Positions 26,859-35,992 are shown, numbered from the stretch's first letter. The stretch is 64,000 nt of DNA from a bacterium (GCA_024223715.1 JAAEOA010000293.1:1-64000); one strand, 5' to 3'. The notes: generated from the sequence alone by a model not told the origin. Numbers and translations are program-made.

Positions 26859-28250
26859 ATGGCGTCTTTTCGCAATAAGAAACTACGGGTGTCCAAAGAG
26901 TCGTCCCAGTTTGTTTCGGCGGCTTCCCTGCGCGTGCGCCTTGATTGGTTCAACAAGCTGCGCTGGGGAGCCGCCGCTGGTGTATTGGTGGCTGTGGCGG
27001 TGGCTGAGTTCTGGTTGGACCAAACACTTCCCCTGATTGCACTTTTGATTTCAGCCTGTGTCTTGTTGATTTTAAATTTTGGTTACGTGGTTCGCAATAA
27101 GCGTTTGAAACCGGTGGATATTGACTCGGAATTGCGCTTGGTGAAATTACAAATGGTTGGCGATTTGCTGGTCCTGACTACGTTGTTGAATCTTACCGGC
27201 GGCGTGGAAAATCCACTCTTATACATTTACGTTGTGCATGTAATGCTGGCCAGCTTGCTGTTTAAAGGAACGGAAGTTTATCAGATAGCGTGGTTGGCTA
27301 TTATCCTGTTCACTGCCGAGGTTCTGGGTGAATATTTTGGTATTGTTCCGCATAACCATTTGTTGAGTGCCGGTGGGCTAACCCACGAATTGCCTTTTAT
27401 TATTGTTTCTCTGGCCTCCTTCTGGATGGTGATGCTTTTTTGCGCTTACCTGGGCGCCTCGATAATGAAACACAACCGAGCCATTAAAGATGAACTGGTT
27501 CAGCGCCAACTGGAATTGGTTAAAGCCGATAGAAGTAAAATGGATTTTTTCCGCTTTGTAACTCATGAAGTAAAAAGCCCCGTCAATACGGCTCAAAGTG
27601 CCGTGGAAACGGCTCTGGAGTTGGGTAGTTCGGAAATGACCCCCGCTGTTTCGGATATGTTAACCCGGGCGGTGAAGCGCCTGAAACAGGCTACTGAAAT
27701 TGTGAAAGACCTTGCCGATTTAACCCGCGGGGGGATGCTGAAAAATGAAAACCTGCAGGTCGTGAATTTGAATCGACTGGTGGAACGTCTGGCCAACCGA
27801 CAACGCGATGTGGCTGACCGCAGTGGCCAGACCCTTGTTCTTGAAATGCCAAAAGATCCGATTGTATTGACCACCAACCTTTCCATGCTGGACAAGATAA
27901 TAACCAATCTGATAGGAAATGCTGTTCGGTATAACAAGGACCAGGGGATAGTTACTGTTTCTTTGAAGGATCTGCGGCACAGTGTGCTTTTGCGGGTTAC
28001 CGACGAAGGAATTGGCATTTCCGATGAAGATCAGCCAAGAATTTTTGACGAATTTTTCCGCTCAGTTGAAGCCCAGAAAATGACCACTCTGGGTACGGGG
28101 CTGGGGTTGGCCATCGTTCAAAAATTTGTTAAGGACCTTGGTGGGGAACTGGGCTTGAATAGTGTGGTGCAGCAGGGGTCGACTTTCTCTGTGGAACTGC
28201 CGAGAGACTCTCAACAAAGACAAAATAAGAATAAGAGGACAGAGCCATGA
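26859..28250 (+). CDS. Membrane-bound sensor histidine kinase
   Basis: 463 residues, starting after AGGAGCTT. About six hydrophobic helices occupy residues ~30-205 with no large periplasmic loop, suggesting membrane-embedded sensing. DHp H-box FVTHEVKSPVN (~residues 231-241), then N-box NLIGNAVRY, G1 VTDEGIGI, F-box IFDEFFRS and G2 TGLGLAI are all intact. It is the probable partner of the upstream receiver protein. Its place in the hydrogenase operon suggests a redox, quinone or H2-related signal, but that is inference. Confidence 0.92.
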   Translation: MASFRNKKLRVSKESSQFVSAASLRVRLDWFNKLRWGAAAGVLVAVAVAEFWLDQTLPLIALLISACVLLILNFGYVVRNKRLKPVDIDSELRLVKLQMVGDLLVLTTLLNLTGGVENPLLYIYVVHVMLASLLFKGTEVYQIAWLAIILFTAEVLGEYFGIVPHNHLLSAGGLTHELPFIIVSLASFWMVMLFCAYLGASIMKHNRAIKDELVQRQLELVKADRSKMDFFRFVTHEVKSPVNTAQSAVETALELGSSEMTPAVSDMLTRAVKRLKQATEIVKDLADLTRGGMLKNENLQVVNLNRLVERLANRQRDVADRSGQTLVLEMPKDPIVLTTNLSMLDKIITNLIGNAVRYNKDQGIVTVSLKDLRHSVLLRVTDEGIGISDEDQPRIFDEFFRSVEAQKMTTLGTGLGLAIVQKFVKDLGGELGLNSVVQQGSTFSVELPRDSQQRQNKNKRTEP

Positions 28251-28726
28251 CAGAAAAATTTCAATGCGGTGGACTCATGGAGCGCGGCGACTTGTGTCTG
28301 GTTGAGGTGCTGGGGTTTGACTGGCGACCCGGTCAGGCTTGCGGGATTTTGGGCAAATTTGGTGAGGCCAGCATTCCCTTATCATATTTGAGTGTCGGCA
28401 ATGGTGCTGACGAAAAAAAGAACATGAGTTTTTGTGTGAAGACTGGAGACCTGGCACCTAACAGACATCTTATTGAAGAAATTAAAGATGAATTCAAACC
28501 AGAAAAAGTAAATGTTAATGCACCGGTTATAATTCTTACTTTATACGGACCTCATTTTTTAGAACGGCATACTTTGGCCAGTGAAGTTTTTTCGGCGCTT
28601 TGTGTTGAAGGGATAAAAAGCCATACGGTTTGTTCATCGATTAATAGTATTTCCATTGTTCTGGATATTCCGGATCGGGACCGGACGGTGGCTTGTTTGC
28701 GACAGAAGTTTGATTGGCCCGAATAA
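28247..28726 (+). CDS. Tandem ACT-domain protein
   Basis: 159 residues. Both halves resemble aspartokinase-type ACT folds: the first around LCLVEVLGFDWRPGQACGILGKFGEASI, the second around FSALCVEGIKSHTVCSSINSISIVLD. There is no enzymatic domain. It overlaps the sensor kinase gene by four bases, so it is made with the kinase. ACT domains usually bind small ligands such as amino acids, so it may be the ligand-sensing element of this regulatory cassette. The role is unproven. Confidence 0.7.
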   Translation: MTEKFQCGGLMERGDLCLVEVLGFDWRPGQACGILGKFGEASIPLSYLSVGNGADEKKNMSFCVKTGDLAPNRHLIEEIKDEFKPEKVNVNAPVIILTLYGPHFLERHTLASEVFSALCVEGIKSHTVCSSINSISIVLDIPDRDRTVACLRQKFDWPE

Positions 28727-28765
28727 GTGTGGGTGATTTTGTTTGGTGGGTCGGTATATCAGGAG

Positions 28766-28800
28766 AAAGAAAAACCCAGGCAGAAAATCCTGCCTGGGTC
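28766..28800 (-). terminator. Terminator of the TonB receptor operon
   Basis: GACCCAGGCAG...CTGCCTGGGTTTTT on the minus strand: a 10-bp perfect stem followed by a T-run, 16 bases after the TonB receptor stop. It may also halt the convergent hydrogenase operon, though the plus strand lacks a T-run. Confidence 0.88.
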
Positions 28801-28815
28801 CAGAAACCAAAACCT

Positions 28816-30726
28816 CTAAAACTTAAACGTACCGGTAACCCGATAAACCCGACCCGGCTCATAAACCCGAATACCCGAAGCAAACGGGTTCCGCAAATAT
28901 GACAGGTGCTGGGTGTAATAAGAGTTGGTGGCGTTATCAACACTGAGCTTCAATAGAAAATCATCTTTTTCCATTTCCACACCAACATCGACACGATTCC
29001 AGGCGCCGGTGGTTTCTTCATCCAAAGAGGCATCGATCCGATCCTGTCCGGTGGAATGTTGGTACATGGCTGTTCCGGTGAACATTCCGTACTGAGGTGA
29101 GGTCAAACCAAGGTAAGCAGTCAAAGGTTGAATTTCAGCCATGGCACTGCTGTCTTCGGTTTTTTCACCCCAGTTCCAGGTTACGCCTGCTTGCATAAAT
29201 TTCCATTTTCCATGCAGGTTGGCTCCGGCTAACAGGGCATCAATTCCTTCGTAGGTCAGGAACATGGCACTGTTGGCCGACCGTTTCACCAGGTATGGAT
29301 AGTTCCAAACATGAGTTCCAAAGAATTCCAGTTGGAAAATGCTGCGTTGCAAAGAAACCCGGCCCGTGGCCCGAACAGGATCTTTCAAATCAGGATTTCC
29401 CACCCAGTCGGGCTTGGTGCCTGGTTTTTTGGTGGCGATGTATTGTTGCTCAATGCTCGGTGCATCTGAAGATAATTCAGCAGCCATGGTCAGGACGCAT
29501 TTTTTGTTCACGTCAACCATATGAGTGGCGGTGATTCCCAAAGGAATGGACCAGCTGTCAGATTCAGCATCGGGCTGAAGTTGGCGATACAGGTCGAGCT
29601 GATCATCGTCGCCAATTTTTGTGTTCACAACACCGGCATGCATAAACAACCATGGGTTGTTGGTGTCGCCAACTTCATATTTGAACCTTCCACCGAGGCG
29701 CCACACATCGGGCAGCATGTGGTTGACTGTTCCCATGGCAGGATTTGCCAGGGGGGTGATGTGGTTGTCGGCATCCCAGTTGCGTGCGTAAATTTCATAA
29801 TTTTCGCTCACAACACCCATCATGGTGGTGGTCGCGTCGGTTACCATGTCGGTCATGTTGGCGCTGTTGCGAAGGTAGTTATCCATAAGGTGTGCTGTAT
29901 GATTGAAGTACAGACGATTGCCCTTATAGGAGACCGAGGCCTGGTACAAGTCATTGGTGCGCTCATCCATCAGCAAATAGGGAAAGAGCACATCTTCGGC
30001 GTTGTTATAAGATGCGGTGGCATCTCCGCCGTCGAAAGCAGCATGGCCACGAACTTCATAAACTGTGGTTGATACTTCTTCGGCGTAGCCATATTTTTCG
30101 CTGAAGGTGCCGTCATTGGCATCGGTGTAGGGGTTGTATGTAGTATACATACCGCTGAGGCGCATTCCGTTTCCTTCAACGGATAAAGTTCCGTCAAATT
30201 CTTCTGAATGATCGAAGGCGCCGGAGACTTTTCCATAAATCATTTTTTCTTCACCCGGCAGGCGGCGTTTGAAATTCACCTGACCACCAAGACCTGCTTG
30301 AAGACCGGCGCTACTGCGAGACATATCCACTTCTTCAATGTCACCCAAATCAACTTGGCTGACACGAGTGTCCATGCGGTTGGGGCAAGCGGTGCAGGTC
30401 CTTTCGCCGTCAATGGTAACGGTGATGTCATTTCGCTTTAAACCGTCAGAGTAGAGGTCACTGACTTTTCCATTGCCTCGGCGAATGAGGGTGAAAGGCG
30501 TGTCTTGCATTACCTGATCAATGAGTTCGCCTTCTTTGACGATGTGTTTGTTTTCGGCAATGGATTCCTTGGTAGCCGAAACAACCATGGTATCAATATG
30601 GGTAGTTTTGGGTTCTGGTTTTTCTTCTGCAAGACCGGTTTGAGGCAGGCATAACAAAGCGAAGGCCAGCACAGGCAGAATCAGCAATCCTGACAGGCGA
30701 GCACTTGAAAATGTGATGTTTTTCAC
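28816..30726 (-). CDS. TonB-dependent outer membrane receptor, OprC/NosA-like (copper)
   Basis: 636 residues. A GTG start follows AGGAGAAATT. Signal peptide ends near residue 33 (GLAEE). A plug domain (~45-155) precedes a beta-barrel ending in aromatic Phe (VTGTFKF). The plug contains CTACPNRM (Cys114, Met118) and the barrel HLM (His279, Met281). Together they reproduce the CxxxM-HxM copper site described for P. aeruginosa OprC, with similar spacing. The partner gene upstream encodes a cysteine-rich exported protein. I infer copper import or sensing, possibly to supply copper enzymes. No TonB/ExbBD is in the window. A siderophore role is less likely. Confidence 0.85.
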   Translation of the reverse strand: MKNITFSSARLSGLLILPVLAFALLCLPQTGLAEEKPEPKTTHIDTMVVSATKESIAENKHIVKEGELIDQVMQDTPFTLIRRGNGKVSDLYSDGLKRNDITVTIDGERTCTACPNRMDTRVSQVDLGDIEEVDMSRSSAGLQAGLGGQVNFKRRLPGEEKMIYGKVSGAFDHSEEFDGTLSVEGNGMRLSGMYTTYNPYTDANDGTFSEKYGYAEEVSTTVYEVRGHAAFDGGDATASYNNAEDVLFPYLLMDERTNDLYQASVSYKGNRLYFNHTAHLMDNYLRNSANMTDMVTDATTTMMGVVSENYEIYARNWDADNHITPLANPAMGTVNHMLPDVWRLGGRFKYEVGDTNNPWLFMHAGVVNTKIGDDDQLDLYRQLQPDAESDSWSIPLGITATHMVDVNKKCVLTMAAELSSDAPSIEQQYIATKKPGTKPDWVGNPDLKDPVRATGRVSLQRSIFQLEFFGTHVWNYPYLVKRSANSAMFLTYEGIDALLAGANLHGKWKFMQAGVTWNWGEKTEDSSAMAEIQPLTAYLGLTSPQYGMFTGTAMYQHSTGQDRIDASLDEETTGAWNRVDVGVEMEKDDFLLKLSVDNATNSYYTQHLSYLRNPFASGIRVYEPGRVYRVTGTFKF

Positions 30727-30812
30727 AATTTCTCCTACTGTTCAATGATGTTAAAACGAGCATACCGCCAACACCTGTTTACAGGCTTGGGAGAATGCTG
30801 AGATTGTTTTGA

Positions 30813-31259
30813 TCAGACGAACAGAAGGCTGATGGGGATTTTGTCGGCAGGGCCTGGGTGGTTAACAGATCCCATGACGGGGATCCAGGGTATGGCGGGA
30901 CGTGAATAGGGAATGAAAAGAAGGTTAGTTTTCTGAAGCGAGTAGATCTGGTCAGCAAGGGTCACAAAATAGGGGGCGGTGCCACTACCGCAGGTGCAGG
31001 CCGATTTTAATACGGCTTTTTTCGTGAGGGTTTCACTTTCACAACAGGATCCGCCACCGGAGTCGTCATTTTTGGAAGCACAGCAGGCCGCGCCACACCC
31101 GCACTGGGGGTCCAGACAACCACAGGATGACATGGACATACCACCAGGCAACTGAACTAACCAACGAGCAACGGCATCGGTAGGCAGATTGAAGCTCCCG
31201 GGCAGGTAGAAAACAACTGCTAGAAGAATCAGGGGAAGGTGTTTTCGGAACAATGGCAT
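30813..31259 (-). CDS. Exported cysteine-rich protein, putative metal-binding partner
   Basis: 148 residues. An N-terminal hydrophobic signal or anchor (residues ~8-25) is followed by a cysteine cluster MSMSSCGCLDPQCGCGAACC, a further SCCESE and a CTCGSG. That is 12 cysteines over ~50 residues, resembling metallothionein-like or copper-chaperone sequences. No named family recognised. It is encoded 86 bases upstream of the OprC-like receptor on the same strand, so the two form a probable metal-acquisition operon. The C-terminal third lacks cysteine. Confidence 0.6.
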   Translation of the reverse strand: MPLFRKHLPLILLAVVFYLPGSFNLPTDAVARWLVQLPGGMSMSSCGCLDPQCGCGAACCASKNDDSGGGSCCESETLTKKAVLKSACTCGSGTAPYFVTLADQIYSLQKTNLLFIPYSRPAIPWIPVMGSVNHPGPADKIPISLLFV

Positions 31260-31418
31260 GGCTACAGAGAAAGGCCTTTGTTCTCAGGTTTGTCTTCAGA
31301 ATAAGGGCGATCTATTTCCAAATAAAATACTGGTTCCTGTGAGCAGAGACAAGGTAAATTGTACGGTCTTGTCCGAGTTTGATTTTTTGATGAGAATTTT
31401 CTGTTTTCATTACAATTC

Positions 31419-31432
31419 GCTCCCCGGGGAGC
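31419..31432. repeat. Perfect 14-base palindrome
   Basis: GCTCCCCGGGGAGC, with six T on the plus-strand side. The upstream gene on that strand is absent, and the minus-strand gene (stop at 31448) would read it without a U-tract. It may mark the end of transcription for an unseen plus-strand transcript or be a weak terminator. Confidence 0.45.
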
Positions 31433-31447
31433 ACTTTTTTAATTCAT

Positions 31448-31846
31448 TTAAACCGGGTCGCCCTCCAAAATAACCACCCGCAAAGCCACCGAGGCCCGTC
31501 CGCAGGCAGCTTCCATGACCGACAAATACGTCCTCACAGGGGCCACAATTTCGGGAGCGGCAGTATGGTACTCCACCTCTTTCACTCCAGCCATGCAAAG
31601 CGTGGTGGCGACTCGGCTGCTTAACTTATCTACCTCCCCGGGTTGCAGTAAATGATCGTAATACGGAAGGGGATATTCCCGGTCAATCAATCCGTATTCC
31701 CCAGATAAAATCATGAACTGCAGATCTTTATTGTCGGCACTATGGCCCAGTTGGACTATTCGCTCACTCCGATAACGACGAACGGCGGGAATCAACCCGC
31801 CGTCCGTGGTCTTGGCACCGGAACAGTATGTGCAAATGATTTTCAT
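31448..31846 (-). CDS. Small DUF6884-like protein
   Basis: 132 residues from ATG 31846, behind AGAAGGGA. An upstream in-frame start lacks a site. The pattern ICTYCSGAK...IPAVRRYRSERI...FMILSGEYGLI...PYYDHLL matches the DUF6884-type family (a Cys-Ser near the N-terminus, a central SGxYGL motif). Function unknown. It is 22 bases downstream of the epimerase gene on the same strand and may belong to that operon. A CRISPR or nuclease role is not supported. Confidence 0.65.
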   Translation of the reverse strand: MKIICTYCSGAKTTDGGLIPAVRRYRSERIVQLGHSADNKDLQFMILSGEYGLIDREYPLPYYDHLLQPGEVDKLSSRVATTLCMAGVKEVEYHTAAPEIVAPVRTYLSVMEAACGRASVALRVVILEGDPV

Positions 31847-31868
31847 GCTGAAGCGTCCCTTCTGCAAA

Positions 31869-33008
31869 TCAATCGAATTTATCGTGCCATTTTTTCAGAA
31901 GTTCACTTTCCTTCTCGCTGGTAAGGCCCGACTTCATGGGTTTTCCCCTACGTTCGGCCGGCTCGTTCCGCCACCAACCTAAGGTATTCCTTATAGTCTC
32001 CGAAATGGGGCGGAAAGTCAACCCCTGACCCAAAGCCTTACTGACGTCGATGTACGGGTGGCCGGCATCGGAGCCTTCAAGGGGAACGTAAACGGGCATG
32101 TCGCTCCAGGGTGCCACTTCATATTCTTCCATGAACTTGCCGCTGACATAGGTGAACTCCGCATCGGAACCGGAAACGGTTTTACAGGTGTTGAAAATTT
32201 CGCCCATGGTTACTTCTTCAGCAGGGCTGGTGGCGTTGTAAATGCCAAGAATGTTTCTTTCGGCACAATGGACAATGAACATGGCCAGATCGTCGACATC
32301 AATAAACTGGGTCACGATGTCGGGCCGGTCCGGAGTCAAGACTTCGCCACCCTTGGCAATGCGCACCGGCCAGTAAGTGAACCGATCGGAACGGTCCATG
32401 GGGCCGACAATTAGTCCCGGGCGAACGACTGTGGTGTGTCCCGGCATTTCTCTTTCAGCGGCCTGTTCGCACAAAGCTTTAAGAGGGCCGTAAGTAAGGC
32501 CGGTGATTTCTTCAGTACTTGCGTCTTCCAAAACTCCAACTTCAGATTCTTCGTTCAAACCTTTTTTACTGAAGTCGGCAAAAACCGAAATGGTGGAGAT
32601 GAAAATGTATTGCCCCACGCTTTTGGCCAGCAGGCGGGCGCTGTCGGTTACAATTCGGGGAACATAGCCGCAGGTATCAATACACACATCCCAACGGCGC
32701 CCCTTGAGGGCTTCCAGGTCACCATCGCGGTCCCCGGTCAGCATTTCAATATCGGGGAAAAGATCGACATTGGTTTTTCCACGAGTGAAGAGAGTCAGCT
32801 CGTGACCCAGGCTGCGGGCATACCGGACAATGGCGGGTCCCAGAAAAGCGGTTCCACCCAGGATGAGGATTTTCAATTGCCGGTTGCTGCGCAGATGTTT
32901 CATGTCGGCAAAAGCCGTTCCGGGCTTGAGAGAACTGGCCGAAAACGCCCCCAGGCCAGCGAGACCCAGACCAGCCCGTTTTACAAAAGAACGTCGATTC
33001 ATGGTCAT
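31869..33008 (-). CDS. Tat-exported NAD-dependent epimerase/dehydratase family protein
   Basis: 379 residues from ATG 33008, with AAGGAGA. A twin-arginine signal, NRRSFVKRAG, is followed by a hydrophobic stretch ending GTAFA (~residue 33). The mature part has a Rossmann nucleotide motif LILGGTAFLGPAIV and the YGPLK (YxxxK) catalytic pair. Extended-SDR families with Tat signals occur in FCB and Planctomycetes genomes. The substrate is unknown. The start overlaps the transporter gene stop (ATGA). A Tat-folded NAD enzyme outside the cytoplasm is unusual because NAD would have to be carried with the protein. Confidence 0.8.
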   Translation of the reverse strand: MTMNRRSFVKRAGLGLAGLGAFSASSLKPGTAFADMKHLRSNRQLKILILGGTAFLGPAIVRYARSLGHELTLFTRGKTNVDLFPDIEMLTGDRDGDLEALKGRRWDVCIDTCGYVPRIVTDSARLLAKSVGQYIFISTISVFADFSKKGLNEESEVGVLEDASTEEITGLTYGPLKALCEQAAEREMPGHTTVVRPGLIVGPMDRSDRFTYWPVRIAKGGEVLTPDRPDIVTQFIDVDDLAMFIVHCAERNILGIYNATSPAEEVTMGEIFNTCKTVSGSDAEFTYVSGKFMEEYEVAPWSDMPVYVPLEGSDAGHPYIDVSKALGQGLTFRPISETIRNTLGWWRNEPAERRGKPMKSGLTSEKESELLKKWHDKFD

Positions 33009-34270
33009 TGGTTTTCTCCTTGTTTGAGTTGTTTTTTGCCTAAGAAAAGTCCTAAACTGCCCCACAACAAAGCTGGAGGAACAGCAATAAAAGCGATGCC
33101 CGACAAGCCAATACCCAAACTGCTGAGGGCCGAAAAGGCCGTGGCTCCAAGCATGTCTCCGCCACGGTAAACGAAGGTATCGATGAAGCTTTTGGCTTTG
33201 TACTTCTGGTCCCGGCTGACAATGGTGAAAAGAGTTTCGCGTGCGGGGCGTGACAGGGCGTAGTTAGTGGCTCTTCTCGCTACCTGGAAAACCACCAGTA
33301 CGGCCAGAGTTGGAGCAAATCCCATAATGGTGAAACCGATGATCGTAAGAATGGGCAAAATGACCAGCACGCCGCCCACACCGAGGCGGGAAATCAGGCG
33401 GCCGGTGAAGAATATCTGGATCAGGAACGTCAGGCTGTTGACCCAGAAATCCATGTTGGCAAAAACCCTGGCTTTGGCCTCACGGCTGCTGAAGGCCGCG
33501 TCTACAATTTCGGCCTGTTCGAAATACAGGAAGGTTGAGGACAGGCTGAACAAAAAGAGGTATCCGCCAATGGCCATCAGGTAAGGCGAGCGGAAGAACT
33601 CGGTCATGCCGGTCCAGAAGTGTCCGCGGGCCGAATTTTTGACCGTTCTATTTTTGATTGTTTCGGGCATCAGCCTGCCCAAACGAATGATGACCAAAGC
33701 GGCGGCCAGGAGAAAAAATGATGAGACAAGAATAAGGTTCGGACGGCCCACCCATTCAATGAAGAGCGAAGCAATGGAGGAGCCAAAAACGGCACCCAGA
33801 CTTCCGCCCACTGCAATTAGACCAAAAAGACGTTTGCCACTGTTCAAGCCAAAACCATCGGCCATGAAGGCCCAGAACAACGAAACCGCCCACATGTTAT
33901 AAACACTGACCCAGACATAAAAAATGCGGCCCAGCAGAAGTTGTTCGCCTTCGGGAATGAGGCGCATGGCCATAAAGAACATCATCATATTGGTCATGAA
34001 AAACAGATAGACTGCGGGGATGAATGTTTTGCGGGCCCAGCGAGTGGCCACGGCGCCAAACACAGGAGCGAGAGCAAGCATGACGCCCAGGTTGGCCAGG
34101 TAAAGCCAGGGCAGGTTCTTTACGCCACCGGCCAGGCCCATTTCTTCACGTAAGGGGCGCACTATGTAATAGCCGCAGAGAATGAGAAAAAAGAGAAGGG
34201 CTGACCAAAGGGCGGGTGGTAATTCCCGGTCTTTTATGGCAAAGAGTTTTTTAATGGCACGTTGAGTCAA
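33005..34270 (-). CDS. MFS-type transporter, NTP/NDP exchange (NTT)-like
   Basis: 421 residues with a TTG start behind AAGGAT. About 12 helices. The segment LCGYYIVRPLREEMG is a hallmark of the ATP/ADP translocase (NTT/AAA)-like subgroup that is annotated simply as MFS in many free-living bacteria. True NTT residues for nucleotide binding cannot be confirmed by eye, so the substrate is open. It is coupled by overlap to the Tat-epimerase gene. Confidence 0.7.
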   Translation of the reverse strand: MTQRAIKKLFAIKDRELPPALWSALLFFLILCGYYIVRPLREEMGLAGGVKNLPWLYLANLGVMLALAPVFGAVATRWARKTFIPAVYLFFMTNMMMFFMAMRLIPEGEQLLLGRIFYVWVSVYNMWAVSLFWAFMADGFGLNSGKRLFGLIAVGGSLGAVFGSSIASLFIEWVGRPNLILVSSFFLLAAALVIIRLGRLMPETIKNRTVKNSARGHFWTGMTEFFRSPYLMAIGGYLFLFSLSSTFLYFEQAEIVDAAFSSREAKARVFANMDFWVNSLTFLIQIFFTGRLISRLGVGGVLVILPILTIIGFTIMGFAPTLAVLVVFQVARRATNYALSRPARETLFTIVSRDQKYKAKSFIDTFVYRGGDMLGATAFSALSSLGIGLSGIAFIAVPPALLWGSLGLFLGKKQLKQGENQ

Positions 34271-34344
34271 CAGCCGGATCCTTAGGATTTTAAGGAGTGA
34301 AAGAAACCTTTACGCACCCCTTCAGAAAAAGGTGCACAAATTGT

Positions 34345-34941
34345 TTATTTCCCTCGAGCCTTTCGCCAGCCACGGCCCAGCAGGCGAGCCGATCGGGTCA
34401 AAAGGAAAACCACTACCACCAAAGCAGCCACGGGTAAGACAATGGCCAAGATGGTCAGGGCGGTTGATCCGGCTACTTCCATGGTAGCAAAAACAGGGTT
34501 ACCCAACCCGCCGGTGGTGGCGGTGCTGCCCAAACGCAGGGCGCTGGTGGCTGAGTGAATGAGTCCCGCGGTTCCGCCACCGGCAACCAGGGCGATGGCC
34601 CAGCGCATCCAGGGGTCTATTTCCATGAGGGTGGAGGCCATCAACAAAGTACCAGCGCCCATGGCCACCGGTCCGCTGAGTGTGTCCAGCAAATGGTCGA
34701 AGAAAGGAAAAAAGTAGGCGGTAATTTCGGCAATGGCGGCAATGGCCAGCATGGCCATGGCGATTTCCGAACCCAGCCACTCAAATCCGCTGGCCAGATG
34801 AATGTGCCCGGTATTGGCAGCAATGCTGACCAGCAGCATGGGGGCAAAAATTCGAAAACCCACGGCAGCCGCCAGACTGATGCCAACTGCTCCGGCGAGC
34901 ATTACCTGGGGTAGGGCCAAATCCAGACCGATTAAGCTCAT
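34345..34941 (-). CDS. DUF4126 family membrane protein
   Basis: 198 residues from ATG 34941, behind AAGGCAGGC. The open frame further upstream has no site. Five or so hydrophobic segments rich in Ala and Gly, with GFRIFAPMLLVS and the FFDHLLDTLSGPVAM...AGGGTAGLIHS pattern of the DUF4126 family. Function unknown, conserved in many phyla. It sits between the transporter and the acyltransferase pair on the same strand with gaps that allow separate transcription. Confidence 0.8.
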   Translation of the reverse strand: MSLIGLDLALPQVMLAGAVGISLAAAVGFRIFAPMLLVSIAANTGHIHLASGFEWLGSEIAMAMLAIAAIAEITAYFFPFFDHLLDTLSGPVAMGAGTLLMASTLMEIDPWMRWAIALVAGGGTAGLIHSATSALRLGSTATTGGLGNPVFATMEVAGSTALTILAIVLPVAALVVVVFLLTRSARLLGRGWRKARGK

Positions 34942-35021
34942 GAGCCTGCCTTGAAAATGGTGGTGAATGAAGATGTACGTTGCAAATTTCATTGTATAGG
35001 AAATGAACGTTTATGGGGAGG

Positions 35022-35975
35022 CTAAAGTTCAGGCGGAATAAGTCCCATCTCCCCAAGAATCCAGTCCCCAACCATAGGCTGAAAGTGTGAAGCATCAACC
35101 CAATGATCAGAAGATTCTTCTCTGATGTCTTCTTCACTGAAGGGACTGCTGGTGCTGAAGTCGTGAACAGGAATGCCTTTTTCCCGAGCAATTCCAATAA
35201 CGGTTGTGCGCCAGACATTAAAGTTCCCCAGGTCACCACTCTCTTCAAAAAACTCCAAATGAGGTTTGCTCATTGGCGATAAATAAATGGCTGTATCCAC
35301 CTCAGCATTGAGCAATCGATCCAGCAGGCTAGCCAGTTGGTCATACTGTATTTTAGTGATTCGATGGCGTTGGAATTTCTTATAAACTCCTTCAAGAGAT
35401 TCTTGATCCCGACCAATGGAGAAACGGAAACCGTTGCGGTGCCAGAAACCATCGTTGCGGGTTTTGCTTTTGATCGCCAATTCTGAATCGTCATAAGCCT
35501 GACGCGTAAAGAACGAGGCGGGCCAGGCTGCTAATACATATTTGCGGCTGCCCAGGTCCGGGTCGAAACCGGCAATAAAAGTTTCATCGGCGTCAAACAT
35601 AAGATAGTCCAAACCCAGAACCAGACGTTTGACGGGAGTGAAGTGAATGAGGTGGCGCACGTAAGCTTCGGCCTCGGCAATGCGCAGACGGGGCAGGCCA
35701 AGGTTGAAACCGTCGCATTGATTCATATCGAATCCACGATACACCCGGCTGCTACCCAGAATGACGTGTTCGGGTTGACGAGTCAGCAACTGCATGGCTT
35801 TGGCGTGGCGAAGACGAATGTCCAAAACCCGGTTGTGGCCTTTATGAGCCTCTAACCAGGGCGGCGACTCGCGGAAAATCCAGTAAGGGTCGTTGTAGGC
35901 GGTGTACGATCCCAATGCCAAAAGTAAGGCAATTCCCAGGATGAGGATTTGTCGGGTGTAGTTGCTGTAATTCAA
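35022..35975 (-). CDS. Membrane-anchored SGNH-like protein partnering the MBOAT acyltransferase
   Basis: 317 residues, TTG start. One N-terminal membrane anchor (residues ~9-28), then an extracytoplasmic domain. HVILGSSRVYRGF resembles the SGNH nucleophile block (GxS), and SDHWVDASHFQP near the end supplies the block-V Asp/His pair. It lies 17 bases after the MBOAT gene on the same strand, as AlgJ/DltD-type proteins do beside their AlgI/DltB partners. It probably passes acetyl groups to an exported or cell-surface glycan. The acceptor is unknown. Confidence 0.7.
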   Translation of the reverse strand: MNYSNYTRQILILGIALLLALGSYTAYNDPYWIFRESPPWLEAHKGHNRVLDIRLRHAKAMQLLTRQPEHVILGSSRVYRGFDMNQCDGFNLGLPRLRIAEAEAYVRHLIHFTPVKRLVLGLDYLMFDADETFIAGFDPDLGSRKYVLAAWPASFFTRQAYDDSELAIKSKTRNDGFWHRNGFRFSIGRDQESLEGVYKKFQRHRITKIQYDQLASLLDRLLNAEVDTAIYLSPMSKPHLEFFEESGDLGNFNVWRTTVIGIAREKGIPVHDFSTSSPFSEEDIREESSDHWVDASHFQPMVGDWILGEMGLIPPEL

Positions 35976-35992
35976 GTGTGCCTTAGTCCTTC

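Noticed and set aside
28816-30726. Siderophore or vitamin B12 receptor
   Set aside because: Copper-type CxxxM and HxM motifs and a Cys-rich partner fit OprC better. No B12 riboswitch-like sequence or siderophore genes nearby.
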